Below the pieces are notes generated by a model. That model was given only the letters and a program-made list of their open reading frames with translations. It ran no database searches and was not told the DNA's origin. This document shows positions 10,888 through 22,163 of a stretch of 64,000 bases of DNA, piece by piece. The translations under genes and the position numbers were made by a program. Origin of the DNA: Buxus sempervirens (lineage: Eukaryota > Streptophyta > Magnoliopsida > Buxales > Buxaceae); the NCBI GenBank assembly GCA_947561395.2, contig OX387184.1, positions 41,096,766 through 41,160,765 of the forward strand. The letters are read 5' to 3'. The number at the start of each line of letters is the position of its first letter. The first letter of the stretch is position 1.

Positions 10888-13800
10888 TGTAAAACCCTAG
10901 ATTTTTCCTAAAGATCAAATAAATAATTAAGAGATAAATTATGGATGAAAATGCTAAGAAATATAATAGTAGGAGAATTAAAGAGAGATATAGAGGTTAA
11001 AATAGGAATTTAAAGAGGAAGGGTAATTTGGTCATTTCAATTTGTTAAATTCATGAAAGAAAATAAGATAATTAGTTATTAAGTCAACAAATTCAACTAG
11101 ACAAAATCTTAGCTTAGTTGGACGTAAAATAATGGAATTAAGGCTTAAAGGGTGGAAAAATGGCCTAATGGTAATTATACTATTTAGAGTCCAAAATATA
11201 TGTAATTTGAGTGAATAATAAAAGTCTAAGTTCAATTTAAAATTAGAAATAAGATTAAGCACGAAAATTAATTAGGAGATCCCTTAAAAGAGAGTTAAAG
11301 GAGTTAAATTAAGAAGAAGGGTAGAAGAGGGAATACACTAAGTATATTAGAATAAGCTAAACCTAATTAGAGTTGGACTAGTAGGGAGGCTATAAAAGAG
11401 AGGTTTAAAGATTGTTCTAGGTTTTGAAAATAAGTTGGAAGGAGAGGGAAATTCATGCATAAGTGATAGGAGCCAAAATAGAAGAAGAGAAGAGAAAATA
11501 AAGGAGGAATTAGAAAGAAGAGAAGTTGCAAAGATAGCTGACCAGCCAACTTCGAACGGCGAGCTAGGAATATCCAACTGTTGGAATGGCCTGAAATTTT
11601 AGGGTTTTGTTCTACTCATGGAAGACTTCAAACTGAACAGTGGAGATCTAAATTGGAGAAGTCTAGAGGGGTGCGGTCGAGCGTCAAAACAGGCACATGC
11701 GAAGTTTCTGAAAAATCTGGGTTCATCATAAGGCAAGTAGCCAACCCTGGAAACTGGAGGAACTGCATGTTTTCTTGTAATTTTGATGTCTGATTGTATT
11801 GTATTTGAAGTTGGAATTCATGGGAAAAGTTTATTTGTTTATAAAGAATTGTTTGGTGATTTAACTTTCTTTAGAAATCAAAAAAAGGTTGATCATGGTG
11901 AGTTTTCACTTAAAAAGAAACTCAAGATAGGATTAGTTTAGAGTTGTCCCAGAACTAGTTTAGGATGGAAATTAGATGTTTAGAATCAAAACAAGTAAAT
12001 CGTATGTATAGAAAGTTCTAAAATTTCTATAAATTGAAGAAAAACAGTATTATAGCTAGAGCGCTTGATACACCGCTCGAGCGTTACCTCAGGCGATAGG
12101 CCTTTGGAAAATAACAGAACCTGAAAACTCAACCGCTAGAGCAATCGCCTGAGCGACCCTTCAAGCGACTAACTGTCAGAAATTTCTAAACTTGGGATTC
12201 GTGCCTAGCTTCAATTTCTAATGATTTTTCTTGGAATTTTAATGTTGTGACACCAGTAAATATGATAATTTGATATGTAGAAAGTGACAGAATTAAATTT
12301 AGATAAAAGGGTAATTATTTGGGACATTAAATGTAATAAGAATCAAAGAAGACTAGTTAAGGTATACCTATGTACTCAGACCATTTCCATTAGGAATATA
12401 GGTATGAAACTTAGTCTAACAAGTCATAATAGACCTAAATTAACTTCTGGAAAGAATCAATAGCATAACCCAAAGGTTTTAGAGATTTAGGATATTAGTT
12501 GGTAAATAAGGATTTAAAAAGTAAAGATTTTAGGATAAACCAAAGTGTAGGATTTGGAGTAAACTTTGTAAGAAATAAAGAATAATATGAATACAGAATT
12601 AGAAAGATAAACTAAGTATGCCCACACTAACACGACTCAAATTTGAACCTTTTATTTAGAATTTGTGTATACTCTCGTACTTCTCTTATTAAATGATCTG
12701 CAACTTTGTTTAAGAACTGTTTAATAGTTATTTTGAACATCTTTTGGTTGGACACCGTGGTTTTGGAAATTATTGCTGGACACAGCACTTGGGACATGAT
12801 AGTGATTATTAGTACGAGGTTTATCACTGAATATTGAGTCTTTAAGTTATTTAAGGTTTTGATTTTGAGTTGTGTCTAGTGGGCAATGCTTAGTATGGAT
12901 CCATAGCTTAGCTAGGAAGTGAAAGGGAATTGGCTGGTAAGTTATTCTTGTTCGGAACTCCCCAGTATACGGTCCGTCGTACTTGCAAGTGCGGGCGACG
13001 TAAGCAGCAATCCTTGACCGTTGCAGGTGCGGCCTGGTCTTAGCCGAGGTTGCTTTCGGTAAACAGTTTTTATTTTGTTATTCAGGTTACCATCCGCATG
13101 CTTCAATGAGACATCAACTTTCACGAGCTTTATATTGGTTATGTTGGTAGGTTACTTGTGACTCGCACATTGGAGCTATGATTTGGCTGTGCATGAGGAT
13201 CACTTGTGACTGCACTTGCACTGGTATTAGACGTGTTTGTTTTGGGTCCATTAATCTTTGATCGGATTGGTATAGCCTCCGCAGAACCGTTACCCTTTAT
13301 GGGGTTTTATTTTGAACTGTAGATTGTACTCGCCAACCCATTCGTGGGTGGTCCGCGTTGATGGTTGACAGAAGAGATGGTAGTGACTGCAGGTGCGGGC
13401 TCTATCTATCATGTAAGTCGTGATGTGGCGAACTATGGGGACAAGAATATCTTATTAAGTGGTTTCAGTTCATGAGTCCTATTATGTCACACATGTTTGT
13501 TGTAGATTGGTGTTTGTTATTGTTATATCATTGAATGATTGTGGTTTTGGTTTTATCGTTCACCTCATGACTAGTATTGTAAAATTATGGATTGTTTTAC
13601 ATCATGCACCTTGCTACTTGTTGAGATTTATTCTCCCTCCGTTTTCTCCCCATTTTCCAGGTACTCTTGGCGAGGACGTCAAATTTTGGGCTAATTGTAG
13701 AGGGGTAGTTTGTATAGTTGTAAGTTGTTTATGGAATTGAAATCCGTGTATATCATGGTTGTTGATTAATAAAGAGAATTTAAATTTAAGTTTCTGCATT

Positions 13801-13913
13801 TACTCTAATTATAAAGTTAGAAAAAGTTTTAAATTATCCAGTTTCTTTAGTTGCTTTGTTTATTTACCATAACACCTCAGGTTTGGGAATGGACCCGGAA
13901 CCATGGCGTTACA
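10888..13913 (+). mobile_element. Solo gypsy LTR, 3.03 kb, TSD ATGTT
   Basis: It starts TGTAAAACCCTAG and ends ATGGCGTTACA, with ATGTT on both sides (10,883-10,887 and 13,914-13,918). A TATA box (TATAAAAG) lies at 11,391. A G/C-rich block with CGCTCGAGCG-type words lies at about 12,060-12,170. A cluster of small dyads (GTGCGG loops) occurs near 12,970-13,045 and again near 13,375-13,415. No primer-binding site, polypurine tract or pol coding accompanies it, so it is a product of LTR-LTR recombination. Confidence 0.92.
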
Positions 13914-13983
13914 ATGTTAATTGAGAATTCCATGAATCTAAAACTCAATTTGACAGTTTACACATTCTGAAGACCAAGAAATA

Positions 13984-16272
13984 TGTAGAACCCCAAATTT
14001 CTGCATGTTTATTTTATGAGAATTAATAAGTCTGTATGGGTGAAATTTGCAAAAAATCTGGCAAGCAGGGGTGTATTTGGAATTTGAGACATTAGGCGTG
14101 AAGTCAGATGAAATAAGGTGAGTAATGCGTAAATTTAATTAGAAGTATATTGCTATTTGACTTTAGGAGTTATAAATAAAATCTTTATTTATATGGGTGT
14201 TTAGGTGGAGAGTCAAGTCGGTGAATCAAGGGCTGGAAAGCTGTGTATGTAGGGAAGTCTTATGGGTGAGTGTGTACTGAATCATGAGTTTAAAAATTGG
14301 TCGAGCGGCAAAGCGTAGGGTAAGTATAAATACTTCATGTATTTAGGTGCGTAGGTTTTCGCATACCTTAAGTTTTGAAAAAAAGATTGCAGCTGGAGTT
14401 CTAGGGCGTTTGGGAGAAGAGCAGACTCGTGGGTTTCCTGTGATCAACGAGCTTTCAGTTCAAGAACCATCGCACGATCAGAGAAGGTTGTGGGCAAAGA
14501 TTTATATTGCACTTCCAATTCTCAGAGTTGCAATGCAAGGATTTGAGCATACAAGAGCTGAGTAGCATCGTTTTAATCGTGTTTTGGGTTTTGATTTCTG
14601 CATGTTGTGGAAGGATGTTAGTTTCGAAACGTGGATTTTTCGATGAGTCTTAGAGCTATGATATGAAGTATGTTAGATTAATTTTGAGTCATGTTTAAAC
14701 ATCTTTTGGGGATGATAGAACCACCGGAAAATAGTTACAGAGTTCTAAAATTTGGTCAGACATGGAGTTTTGGAGTTAACAGAGAGTCGCGAATCGTAGC
14801 GTGTGTTCGCTGAGCTGCCGCCTACCTATTTACCTCAGCAGCAGCTTGGTGCATCGGTCCGCTGAGTTGGCACCGACCTGGCACCGAGTGCCTGAAGTCA
14901 GCGCACCCACTAAAATGCTAAATTGAGTGCGGCTAACGAATCCAACCCCAATTTTGATACTTTGAGGCTTCAACCTCTTAGCCAAAGACTAGATTAGGAT
15001 ATTAGAATTATTTTATCTGCTCAAAACACCTGGAGATCATTAAGTCAAATTTATTGGTAGTCTTATAAGTTCCCAAAGTGATAATTGAAGGACTGTTGGT
15101 AGGTTATTTTGATGTTCCTGTCACTATGGGTTAATGATTAAGTTTTCTTCATGTCTTATATTGTTTTCAGATTGTGAATTTGTTTAATCTGGGTTTGCTT
15201 GATTTCAACGTGCTGAACTGTATTTGTAAAATTTATCTTGGTGTGGGTAAATGGATTTTACTATCAGTTGCACATGTGCTTTGGGTTGGAATATTTACTG
15301 AGATATCATGAGTTGCTATTTTGGTCTAGAATGACTTGTGATGAGTTATATTGGATTATACATGATGGTAACTAGGGTTGGTTATTGTTTTGCAAATGCT
15401 AAGTTTTATGTAGTTGTTATTTTGTTTTGGTTTAGTTTCACCTGGATCCTTGTCTAAGCTTAGTAATGTGATGGTATTGTTTATTGATGTAATTGCATGG
15501 CCTTGTGTGTTGCCACGACCAGTGTAGAGCAGCCAAAAACCCTGAGTAGGCCTGGTTGTCAATGCCGAAACCCGATGAGTAGGCTGGCATTGGATGACGC
15601 AACCCTGAGTAGGCCGTCATTTCAGAGTTTCCGAAACCCTGAGTAGGCCGGAACTATGTACATGGAGGTGTGGATGTCTCCTTGGCATGTCAATTTATCA
15701 ATTCAAACACTAGTCATGACATTGACCATTCAATGTCTAATCTGTAATTGTGGTTGGTCTTTTGTATAAAACTGTTAATGGGATTGGATTTAAACCTTCG
15801 GAATTATCTTTGTTGATTTGATCGTGCTGGTTATTTATCGATGCATATTTATAACTGTTGATAACTATTTCTGCATGCATATGCTACTCGCTGAGATATT
15901 CGTATCTTACTCCTTTGTTTTGTTTTTGTTTTCAGATACTCGTGGTGAGGCAACTACTGGGGTAGATCTGACTGAGACTTATAGGGAGAAGGACTATTAC
16001 TACGATTCTTAGATTTGTAGGTTTATTTTTAGATTGGAAACTTTGACTCTTTTGATTACTTTAATTTGGAAGTATAATAAAGTAGTTTGAGGTTGAACCG
16101 TTTGATTATAATTAAGTTTATTTTTGAACTTCTTAGTTAATATTTGGTTGTGCCCTCTGATATGGTATAACTTAGGTGGTTGTCCAGCGATCACACTTAT
16201 TTTAGATCCTTACCTAACACTCCGTGAGACGTGTTATACCTTTATTGAACAACACAAATCCGGGGCGTTACA
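13984..16272 (+). mobile_element. Solo gypsy LTR, 2.29 kb, TSD AAATA
   Basis: Starts TGTAGAACCCCAAATT and ends CCGGGGCGTTACA, flanked by AAATA (13,979-13,983 and 16,273-16,277). A TATA box TATAAATAC is at 14,325. A G/C-rich block with repeated CCGCTGAG words lies at 14,780-14,930. A stem-loop array lies at 15,515-15,655. It belongs to the same family as the LTR at 21,861-25,790. It lies only 70 bp from the previous solo LTR. Confidence 0.92.
15515..15655 (+). repeat. Four stem-loops with a constant CCTGAGTAGG-type loop
   Basis: Four consecutive units share a loop around AAACCCTGAGTAGG (unit 2 has CCCGATGAGTAGG). Each is closed by a different stem: ACGACCAG/CTGGTTGT, CAATGCC/GGCATTG, ATGACG/CGTCAT and AGTTTCCG/CGGAACT. 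The same four units occur at about 24,930-25,075 in a related LTR. Confidence 0.85.
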
Positions 16273-16575
16273 AAATAATCATAGAAGAATCGCCCTGCAC
16301 AACAAAAAACAATAACTCCTTTCATTTTCACAAGAAAATAAAGTGTGTATATCTTCTCCTTTCGAACTCTAGCAAAACTTCGAGTGCCAGCTGTGTGTGC
16401 CATCATCAGCTGGGCATGGTTGTTATGATTTCATTCTGACAAGTACTGATACATAAAAAATAAATTAACTGAGGATTTACAAATCTGCTACATGATAAAA
16501 ACCTACAATAGCATTTAGAAGAAATATATTTACCCAAGCTTCTTCAGAATTCCAGTGATATACAAGTACATTCCA

Positions 16576-17117
16576 TTATGCTTCAACCATTGACGAAGGA
16601 CTATTTCTGAATCTTTCCTCATTGGTTTCATACGGATCGTAATACTTTCGCTTCAACTCCGATTTGTAATCTTTCCACTTTTTATTTATAAACTTGAAGA
16701 CAAAGCCCCTCAGTCTATCATCCACATCAAATTTACCCTGCATAAAAATGCACAAAATAAGAACGACCTTCAACATCAAACAAATAAATAAACAATAGTG
16801 AATAAATAAAACACTTTTACAATAGGTTGGGAACGTTTTACTTGTACAAATGAGAAAGCATGCAGTTTGTCATCATAATTTACCTCTTTCCATGATTTGT
16901 GGATTAGTAGTATTAAAGAGCCATCTTGGGCTAATATACCACAATAGTTTGATAATTTGGAGACATTATCTCCAACTAGTTGTCCCATATCATCAACATC
17001 GATATGGAATTTTTTTCCAGGTGGTAGCCGGTGTGCATCCACGCATCTGGTGGGACCCCTAGTCCTCCTCCTAGATGATGAGGAGGCCTCAGCCGCATGC
17101 GTTGATTCATCCATCAC
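16576..17117 (-). pseudogene. CACTA (En/Spm) ORF1-type protein fragment, two exons
   Basis: Exon 1 (17,117 to 16,842) begins MMDESTHAAEASSSSRRR and contains GKKFHIDVDDMGQLVGDN and SKLSNYCGILA. Exon 2 (16,737 to 16,576) contains GKFDVDDRLRGF and KWKDYKSELKRKYYDPYE. The introns have proper GT/AG borders and phase 0. This is the plant transposase-24 (Ptta/En/Spm) domain, carried by CACTA elements beside the TNP2 transposase; its role in transposition is not settled. The protein stops soon after the YDPYETNEER block, well short of the usual length. It lies downstream of a DUF4216 fragment on the same strand, which is the usual CACTA order. Confidence 0.82.
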
Positions 17118-17330
17118 ACCTGTATACAGTTATGATCAAGGTACTTTGTAAAAAAATATTTCGTGCATCCATCATGCATAATATTTGAAGTAACAAAGGT
17201 AGAGAGAGATAATAATGTTCACGCTTGGAGAATCTCAATTTAATACAAAAAAATTAATAAATAAAAAGGAATTTGCAACTTTATACAAAGCATGTTAGTT
17301 TAACTTTATACAATCCATATCAATAATCAT

Positions 17331-17690
17331 CTTCAACATCATCTCATTCATCTTCGTTTGAAACATTGTCAGTGGGAGGAATTTGTTTCTCCAACATTTG
17401 AGGAGCATCAACTGTTATTGCAGGTACACCTACTCTTGCCCAGCTCCACCATCATCATCATCTCCACGACTCGTTAACTGTTATAGACTGTATAGTTCAC
17501 ACTCCCTATATTGATCATTGACGACTTCTCTCACATCGAACAAGTCCCTAGGCTTGGTCTTTACAACAACATTCCATTCTTCATTGACTGGATCTGGTAC
17601 ATAAAAACCTTGCTTAGCTTTAGTTACAAACACAAATGGGTCGTCCGTAACTTTCTGACCTGTATTCAATAAGCGCTTGAAATTCACCAA
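17331..17690 (-). pseudogene. DUF4216 fragment of a CACTA transposase region
   Basis: From 17,690 to 17,481 the frame encodes DDPFVFVTKAKQGFYVPDP and WNVVVKTKPRDLFDV, the conserved core of DUF4216, found near the C-terminus of plant TNP2-type CACTA proteins. An acidic tail follows in a broken frame to about 17,331. The preceding transposase catalytic part is absent, so this is a remnant. Same strand as the transposase-24 exons 360 bp downstream. Confidence 0.78.
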
Positions 17691-17960
17691 ACATAGAGAG
17701 AAGACTGAAAAATACGGTCAAAGGGATGATGATTTCAAAAGGCTTTTTGTATTGCTTGAATTGGGCTCATTTGTATGCCCTCAAGCTAAGCTGGAAGCAA
17801 GTCCCAAGTTCTTAAATCTCCTAAGAGATACAGACAAAATCCTCAATTATAATTGGTCAAAGTTTGTTCTTGATTAGCTCGTGGGCTCAATCTGTCGCTT
17901 TAAGGAGAACAACCAAAAATATGTCGGCGGTTGTTTGCTATTTTTACAGATAAGTTATTG
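17691..17960 (+). pseudogene. Plant mobile-domain-like fragment, inverted relative to neighbours
   Basis: A plus-strand frame encodes DDDFKRLFVLLELGSFVCPQ, AKLEASPKFLNLL and YNWSKFVLD, then a stop (TAG at 17,876), then CRFKENN and VGGCLL. This is the domain often found upstream of Ulp1-like proteases in plant DNA transposons. A paralogous segment (EDFKRPFVWLALGLFLC) lies on the opposite strand at about 19,240-19,330. The fragment directly abuts minus-strand DUF4216 sequence. Confidence 0.7.
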
Positions 17961-17990
17961 TTATATACAAATTTCATTTATTTCGTATTC

Positions 17991-18434
17991 TTAAATTTTA
18001 ATGCAACACATGTTTATTCCATTGTCGAGGTTCTCTACAATATCCAGATCCATATGCTCATTGATGAGCTCTCTAGATAAATCAAATGCCTTTCCCCTCA
18101 CCCAAGCAGACACCTTTCCCTCATTTCTAAGATGAATATCGCGATGGTTAGAGTAAAACGCTCTGACGAGTTCCACATATGTAACCCCATCGATATTGGC
18201 AAACTTTTTCCACCCTTAGTAAGAAAATATGTTAGCAATGGGCATATCCTCAAATAAATCAGGATTGACTCTTTTCTCTGCAAGAATAGGTCTCCGACCA
18301 AAGTAAGTACCATAATCCCTCTCTCTAGTACCTCGGAAGCGACCAGAGGAGGATGAAGTGCTTGAGGGTCCAGCCTGAGACGAAGAAGATATTCTTTGCT
18401 TCTTCTTAGGAGCCATGAAACTATGGCTTTCCAA
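17991..18434 (-). pseudogene. Putative plant transposon protein N-terminus with one nonsense codon
   Basis: One reading frame of about 147 codons begins MESHSFMAPKKKQRISSSSQ, continues through a Ser/Thr-rich linker to FGRRPILAEKRVNPD, is broken by TAA at 18,216-18,218 and resumes in the same frame with GWKKFANI, VELVRAFYSNH and WVRGKAFDLSRELINEH. The pattern (ELVR.FY..., VRGK...LS.E.IN) is that of the plant transposon protein domain common in retroelement and transposon N-terminal ORFs. Basic N-terminus could be a nuclear signal. Assignment to family is moderate; broken status is clear. Confidence 0.65.
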
Positions 18435-18849
18435 GCTTCAAGATGATAAATGGTGTAGGGGTTTCTAAGCTTCTAAGAATCCTGTAAATGGGGAGAATAA
18501 AATATAAAAAAAATAAAACACAAGACACACAAAGAAGCAAGAATTAAACACGTGATTAAAAACAAGAAAGCATGAAGAACCCCACACATGAACAGGAAAA
18601 CATCGGATAAAAAATGTGAAAACGTGCAACATTTAAATTAAGCACTCACTGCCGCTGCTTAATGAAGATAAAGAAGACCCTCGTATCCCCCAACTCCAAA
18701 GGGGATGGATGCACACAAACCCTAGGCGCAGGCAGGAGAAGAATAGTACGCAAGCGAAATGAAAGAGGCGAAGGTGGGCCTCTATTTATAAGTAACCATT
18801 GCAGGCAGCGCACGCCCGCGCACATCCTGCGGTTGGTGGAAAAAATTGA

Positions 18850-19140
18850 CAGTGACAAGGCGTAGCCCACGCACAAGCTTGATGCTGCCCGTGCCTTTGC
18901 ATTGTCTTTCTATTTCTTGTGCACAGTCGAGACAATGCCTACCCAGGCACTGTGTTTAGGTTATTTTTCCACAAAAAAGCAGTGCCAAGGCACGGGCAGC
19001 ATCAAGCCTGCGTGCAGGCTTAACGTTGTCTGCGCAGAGGCACTGTTTTTTCTGTTACTTTTGGACAGTAAAGGCAGTGCCAAGGCATGGTTAGCGTCGA
19101 GCCCGCGCGTAGGCTTGACGCTGCACGCGCCTTGGCACTG
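18850..19140. repeat. Three hairpin units with CAGTGCCAAGGC termini
   Basis: Units at 18,850-18,904, 18,980-19,045 and 19,075-19,140. The last two are each 66 bp. Each unit begins CAGTG and ends CACTG (CATTG in unit 1) with internal complementary GCGTCGAGC/GCTTGACGC-type arms, so each can fold almost end to end. The block is G/C-rich in an AT-rich setting and lies between two inactivated transposon ORFs. Confidence 0.85.
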
Positions 19141-19239
19141 TTTCTTTTATTTTATTTTTTGTATTTTTTTTAAGTGTATACATTGTATGTCTTTTGTATT
19201 TTTGTATTTTGGTATGTTTGCACATGTTTGCATATCTAT

Positions 19240-19734
19240 TAGGAGATTTAATAACTTTACACTTGCCTCCAGCTTAGCTTGAGAGCATAAAAATAAGCCC
19301 AATGCAAGCCATACAAAAGGCCTCTTGAAATCTTCATCCCCCGTCTCCTTCTCTTTCAGTCTTCTCTCCATCTCTCCTAAAGGTATCTTACCATTTTTAT
19401 CACAATACATTCTCCTTAATTCTGTGAGGTTACTTTCCACCTATTCGATTTCTATGGTCTCTCCGATAGAGACCAGCCCCAATATCCGCTCAACATCAAG
19501 AGGTGATATATCAAACCTCGTTCCATTTACTACAAGGCAACATTCATCAAGATCAAATGAAGCCAATAAGGACACAATGTTGCCCCTATAACAGTGTTTA
19601 ATCTTCATATCAAGTAGGCTTCCAAACCCAATTTCTCTAACAGCTAGCTTCTGGGACTCATTCAACCCTTCGATAATTTTGTGCAATTGTTGTAGCACAC
19701 ATCTATTGCGAACTTCTTCCCCGCTTGGTGCCAT
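19240..19734 (-). pseudogene. Plant mobile-domain-like transposon protein, one nonsense codon
   Basis: The frame starts MAPSGEEVRNRCVLQQLHK at 19,734, includes AVREIGFGSLLDMKIKH, VVNGTRFDISPLDVERILGL, then TAG at 19,441-19,443, and continues in frame with ELRRMYCDKNGKIPL, ERRLKEKETGDEDFKRPFV and LGLFLC before losing similarity near 19,240. In intact plant transposons this domain precedes a Ulp1-like C48 protease, which is not present here. It is the opposite-strand paralogue of the piece at 17,691-17,960, so the two may be ends of one rearranged gene. Confidence 0.7.
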
Positions 19735-19829
19735 TTATCTACAAATAAATATACAAATTGATAAAAAAAAACTTTACAATGTGACTGTTTAAATGTGCCA
19801 TCTATAAAATCAAAATGTAATTAGAAATA

Positions 19830-20610
19830 CACATCACGTACCCCACAAATATACCTTTTGTACCCCACAACTAAGCATTGGGTACCCACAAATAGGCCCC
19901 TTAAATTGGTTTAGCTACACCCCCAAATTGGCTTACCTACACCCAATTAAGCCTTACGTACCCGCCACCCAAATAAGGCTTTCGTACCCCACAAATACGC
20001 CTTGAGGGTACCTCGGATAGCGGCCCCCCCCCCCCCTAAAAAATTGTTTAGGTATACCCAAAAAAGGCCTTAGGTACACCCAAGTAAGCCTTAGGTACCA
20101 CCCCCATAAGCCTTGGGTACCCACCATTTATGGCTTAATTGGGGAGGGGGCCTACCTTGGGATTATGTGGGGGAGGGGTGTGGAATCTAAGCCTTACTTG
20201 AGGACCATGATTAGAGCCACAATTAAATCGTGTCTTCTACGATTACCATTACAAAAACGGATTTTTCTAGATTTTCATCACGATTAAGAATAAGATTAAT
20301 CGCGACCTGAGGATTAGGTGTCGCAATTAATCACACGATTAATCGTGGATTCGCGATTAACTGTAAGCAGTGAAACATGAAGTCTTTGTTTCGTTGCAAT
20401 TAGGTCTCAAGATTAATCGCCAAACCACGATTTCGGAAGGTACCTTAGGCTTATATTGGGGGTACCTTAGGATTATATTGGGGGTACCGTAGGCTTAGAG
20501 GGGGTACCTTGGGATAATTTTGGGGAGTGCATATGGCTTACCATGGGGGGTACCTTAGGCTTATATGGGGGTACCGTCAGCTTAGAGTGGGGTACCTTAA
20601 GCTTATTTTG
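19830..20610. repeat. Fold-back of short GGTACC-type repeats
   Basis: The left part (about 19,830-20,130) repeats a 25-35 bp word such as CCATAAGCCTTGGGTACCCA or CAAATAAGGCTTTCGTACCC. The right part (about 20,440-20,610) repeats the reverse complement (GGGGGTACCTTAGGCTTATA). The centre (20,220-20,440) is rich in ACGATTAATCG-like palindromes. The whole is therefore an inverted repeat built of tandem units, as in Foldback-type elements. A C14-17 run sits at about 20,023-20,037. I could not identify a TSD. Confidence 0.7.
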
Positions 20611-20873
20611 TGAATTGTAGACTATACAACCACTCTCTCCAGCGTTATGTGCAAACGCCACCGGATGCTGCCACATGTTCGTGTTTATTTGCAAAGCTGA
20701 AACATGCACATTTTCTCAAACGTTAACATTTCCGTCAGCCCCAACTCCAATCTCGTTCATTGAAAAAATTGGAGGGAAATGAAAATGTTGATTTCCCTCC
20801 ATCCTTCGTTTTCTCTCTCTATGCGAAGAACTCCCACAGCCACGTTTTCGGTCTCTCTCTGTTGTTCATTTGC

Positions 20874-21259
20874 TTAAGGAGAAGGAGAGGGAAGAGAGGG
20901 AGAGGAGAGAAGAAGTAAACCCTTTTCTCTCTCTATGCGAAGAACTCCCACAGCCACGGTCTCTCTCTGTTGTTCATTTGCTCTATGCGAAGAACTCCCA
21001 CAGCCACGTTTTCTCTCTCTATGAGAAGAACTCCCACAACATTAAGGAGAAGGAGAGGGAAGAGAGGGAGAGGAGAGAAGAAGTCAACCGGAAGATTGCG
21101 TCGCAGAAGGTGATATCGATGATTCTTAGGAGAGAGGCCACCAAGGCAGTTATTGAGAAAAAATGAGGCCCCATGAATTCCAAGAAGCTTCTTCCAAGGA
21201 CTGTCATCGAAGCCCTTTACGAACGAATCACCGCTTTGTGTTGGGAGTCCGCTCTTAAG
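20874..21259 (+). pseudogene. PPR protein N-terminal fragment with internal duplication and nonsense codon
   Basis: The frame encodes RKIASQKVISMILRREATKA and VIEKK, then TGA at 21,164-21,166, then SKKLLPRTVIEALYERITAL and CWESALK up to 21,259. This resembles the region before the first repeat of a plant pentatricopeptide protein (Arabidopsis At3g53170-like, from memory). The next block expected (VFELLRE...) is missing: sequence after CTTAAG at 21,259 does not continue the protein. Upstream, an AAGGAGAAGGAGAGGGAAG segment encoding KEKEREERERREEVN occurs twice (about 20,874 and 21,042), with four copies of GCGAAGAACTCCCACA or a close variant around it. So the fragment is truncated, stop-containing and locally duplicated. 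Intact relatives bind organelle RNA. Confidence 0.62.
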
Positions 21260-22163
21260 GTCGAATTTTCCTCCATTCGTTGTAGTTTAATTTAATTTTA
21301 TGAGTTAAGTTTCTTTCTCTCTGTCTGTGGGGTTTGGTGGGAATAGGCGAGAACGGGTGTTTTGAATTTCATCTGGGTTTTGGTTTTACTCGATGGTTTC
21401 TATGGAAATTTGGCCTTTAAATCAAGTACAATCAAACGGGAAGTTTGAGCATGATCACAGGAAGCTACCTACAATGCTTTCCTCAATTTACATTTCAGAA
21501 TGCAATTCGTCATTTGTTGTTAACCTCAGTTATAAGAATTCTTGAATTGAGCTCATGCTATATGATCTGTTTATCTATTGCGTTAGAGTGATTGTCTTTC
21601 TAGCTCCCAACTTCAATTCTGATGAATCTGTAGGCCGATATAAGATCAAGAGATTACCTTCAAAAGTATCCAGGAATCACTAAAGTAATCTAAATACAAT
21701 GCTAGGTTTGTTTCTTACTATCTCTTTTTTTTGTTCTTAAACAAATCTTTGAGAATGCTGAAACATCAAATTTCGCCCTAAAAAATTACACATTGGGTTA
21801 TATATTTATCCAACTTCTTTGAACTAACAAAAATTTTCAATCTAGTCAAAAGGTCACAAATGTAAAACCCCGAATTTTCGACTAAGGTCAAATTCGTAAA
21901 TTCCATAATAATGTTAATAAATTTATTAAGAGAATAATTTAGGTAATGGATAGGCAAGGGGAAATTTGGAAATTTCGGGAAAGGGCGTGAAATATAATGA
22001 GTGACGGATAAGATTAATTGAAAATTTATAATAATAAATTTACATTAGGGTGGGCAAGCAATCAATAAAACAAGGTCAGAATGGACCTCAGCGAAGCCTA
22101 TAAATAGGCTGCTATTTCCAAAATTTCAGGCTAGGGAAAAATCGGCAGAAATCAGAAGCTGAG

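Noticed and set aside
15515..15655. Regularly spaced repeats that could look like a CRISPR array
   Set aside because: The constant element is only about 14 bp, the variable parts are self-complementary stems, and the location is inside a plant LTR.
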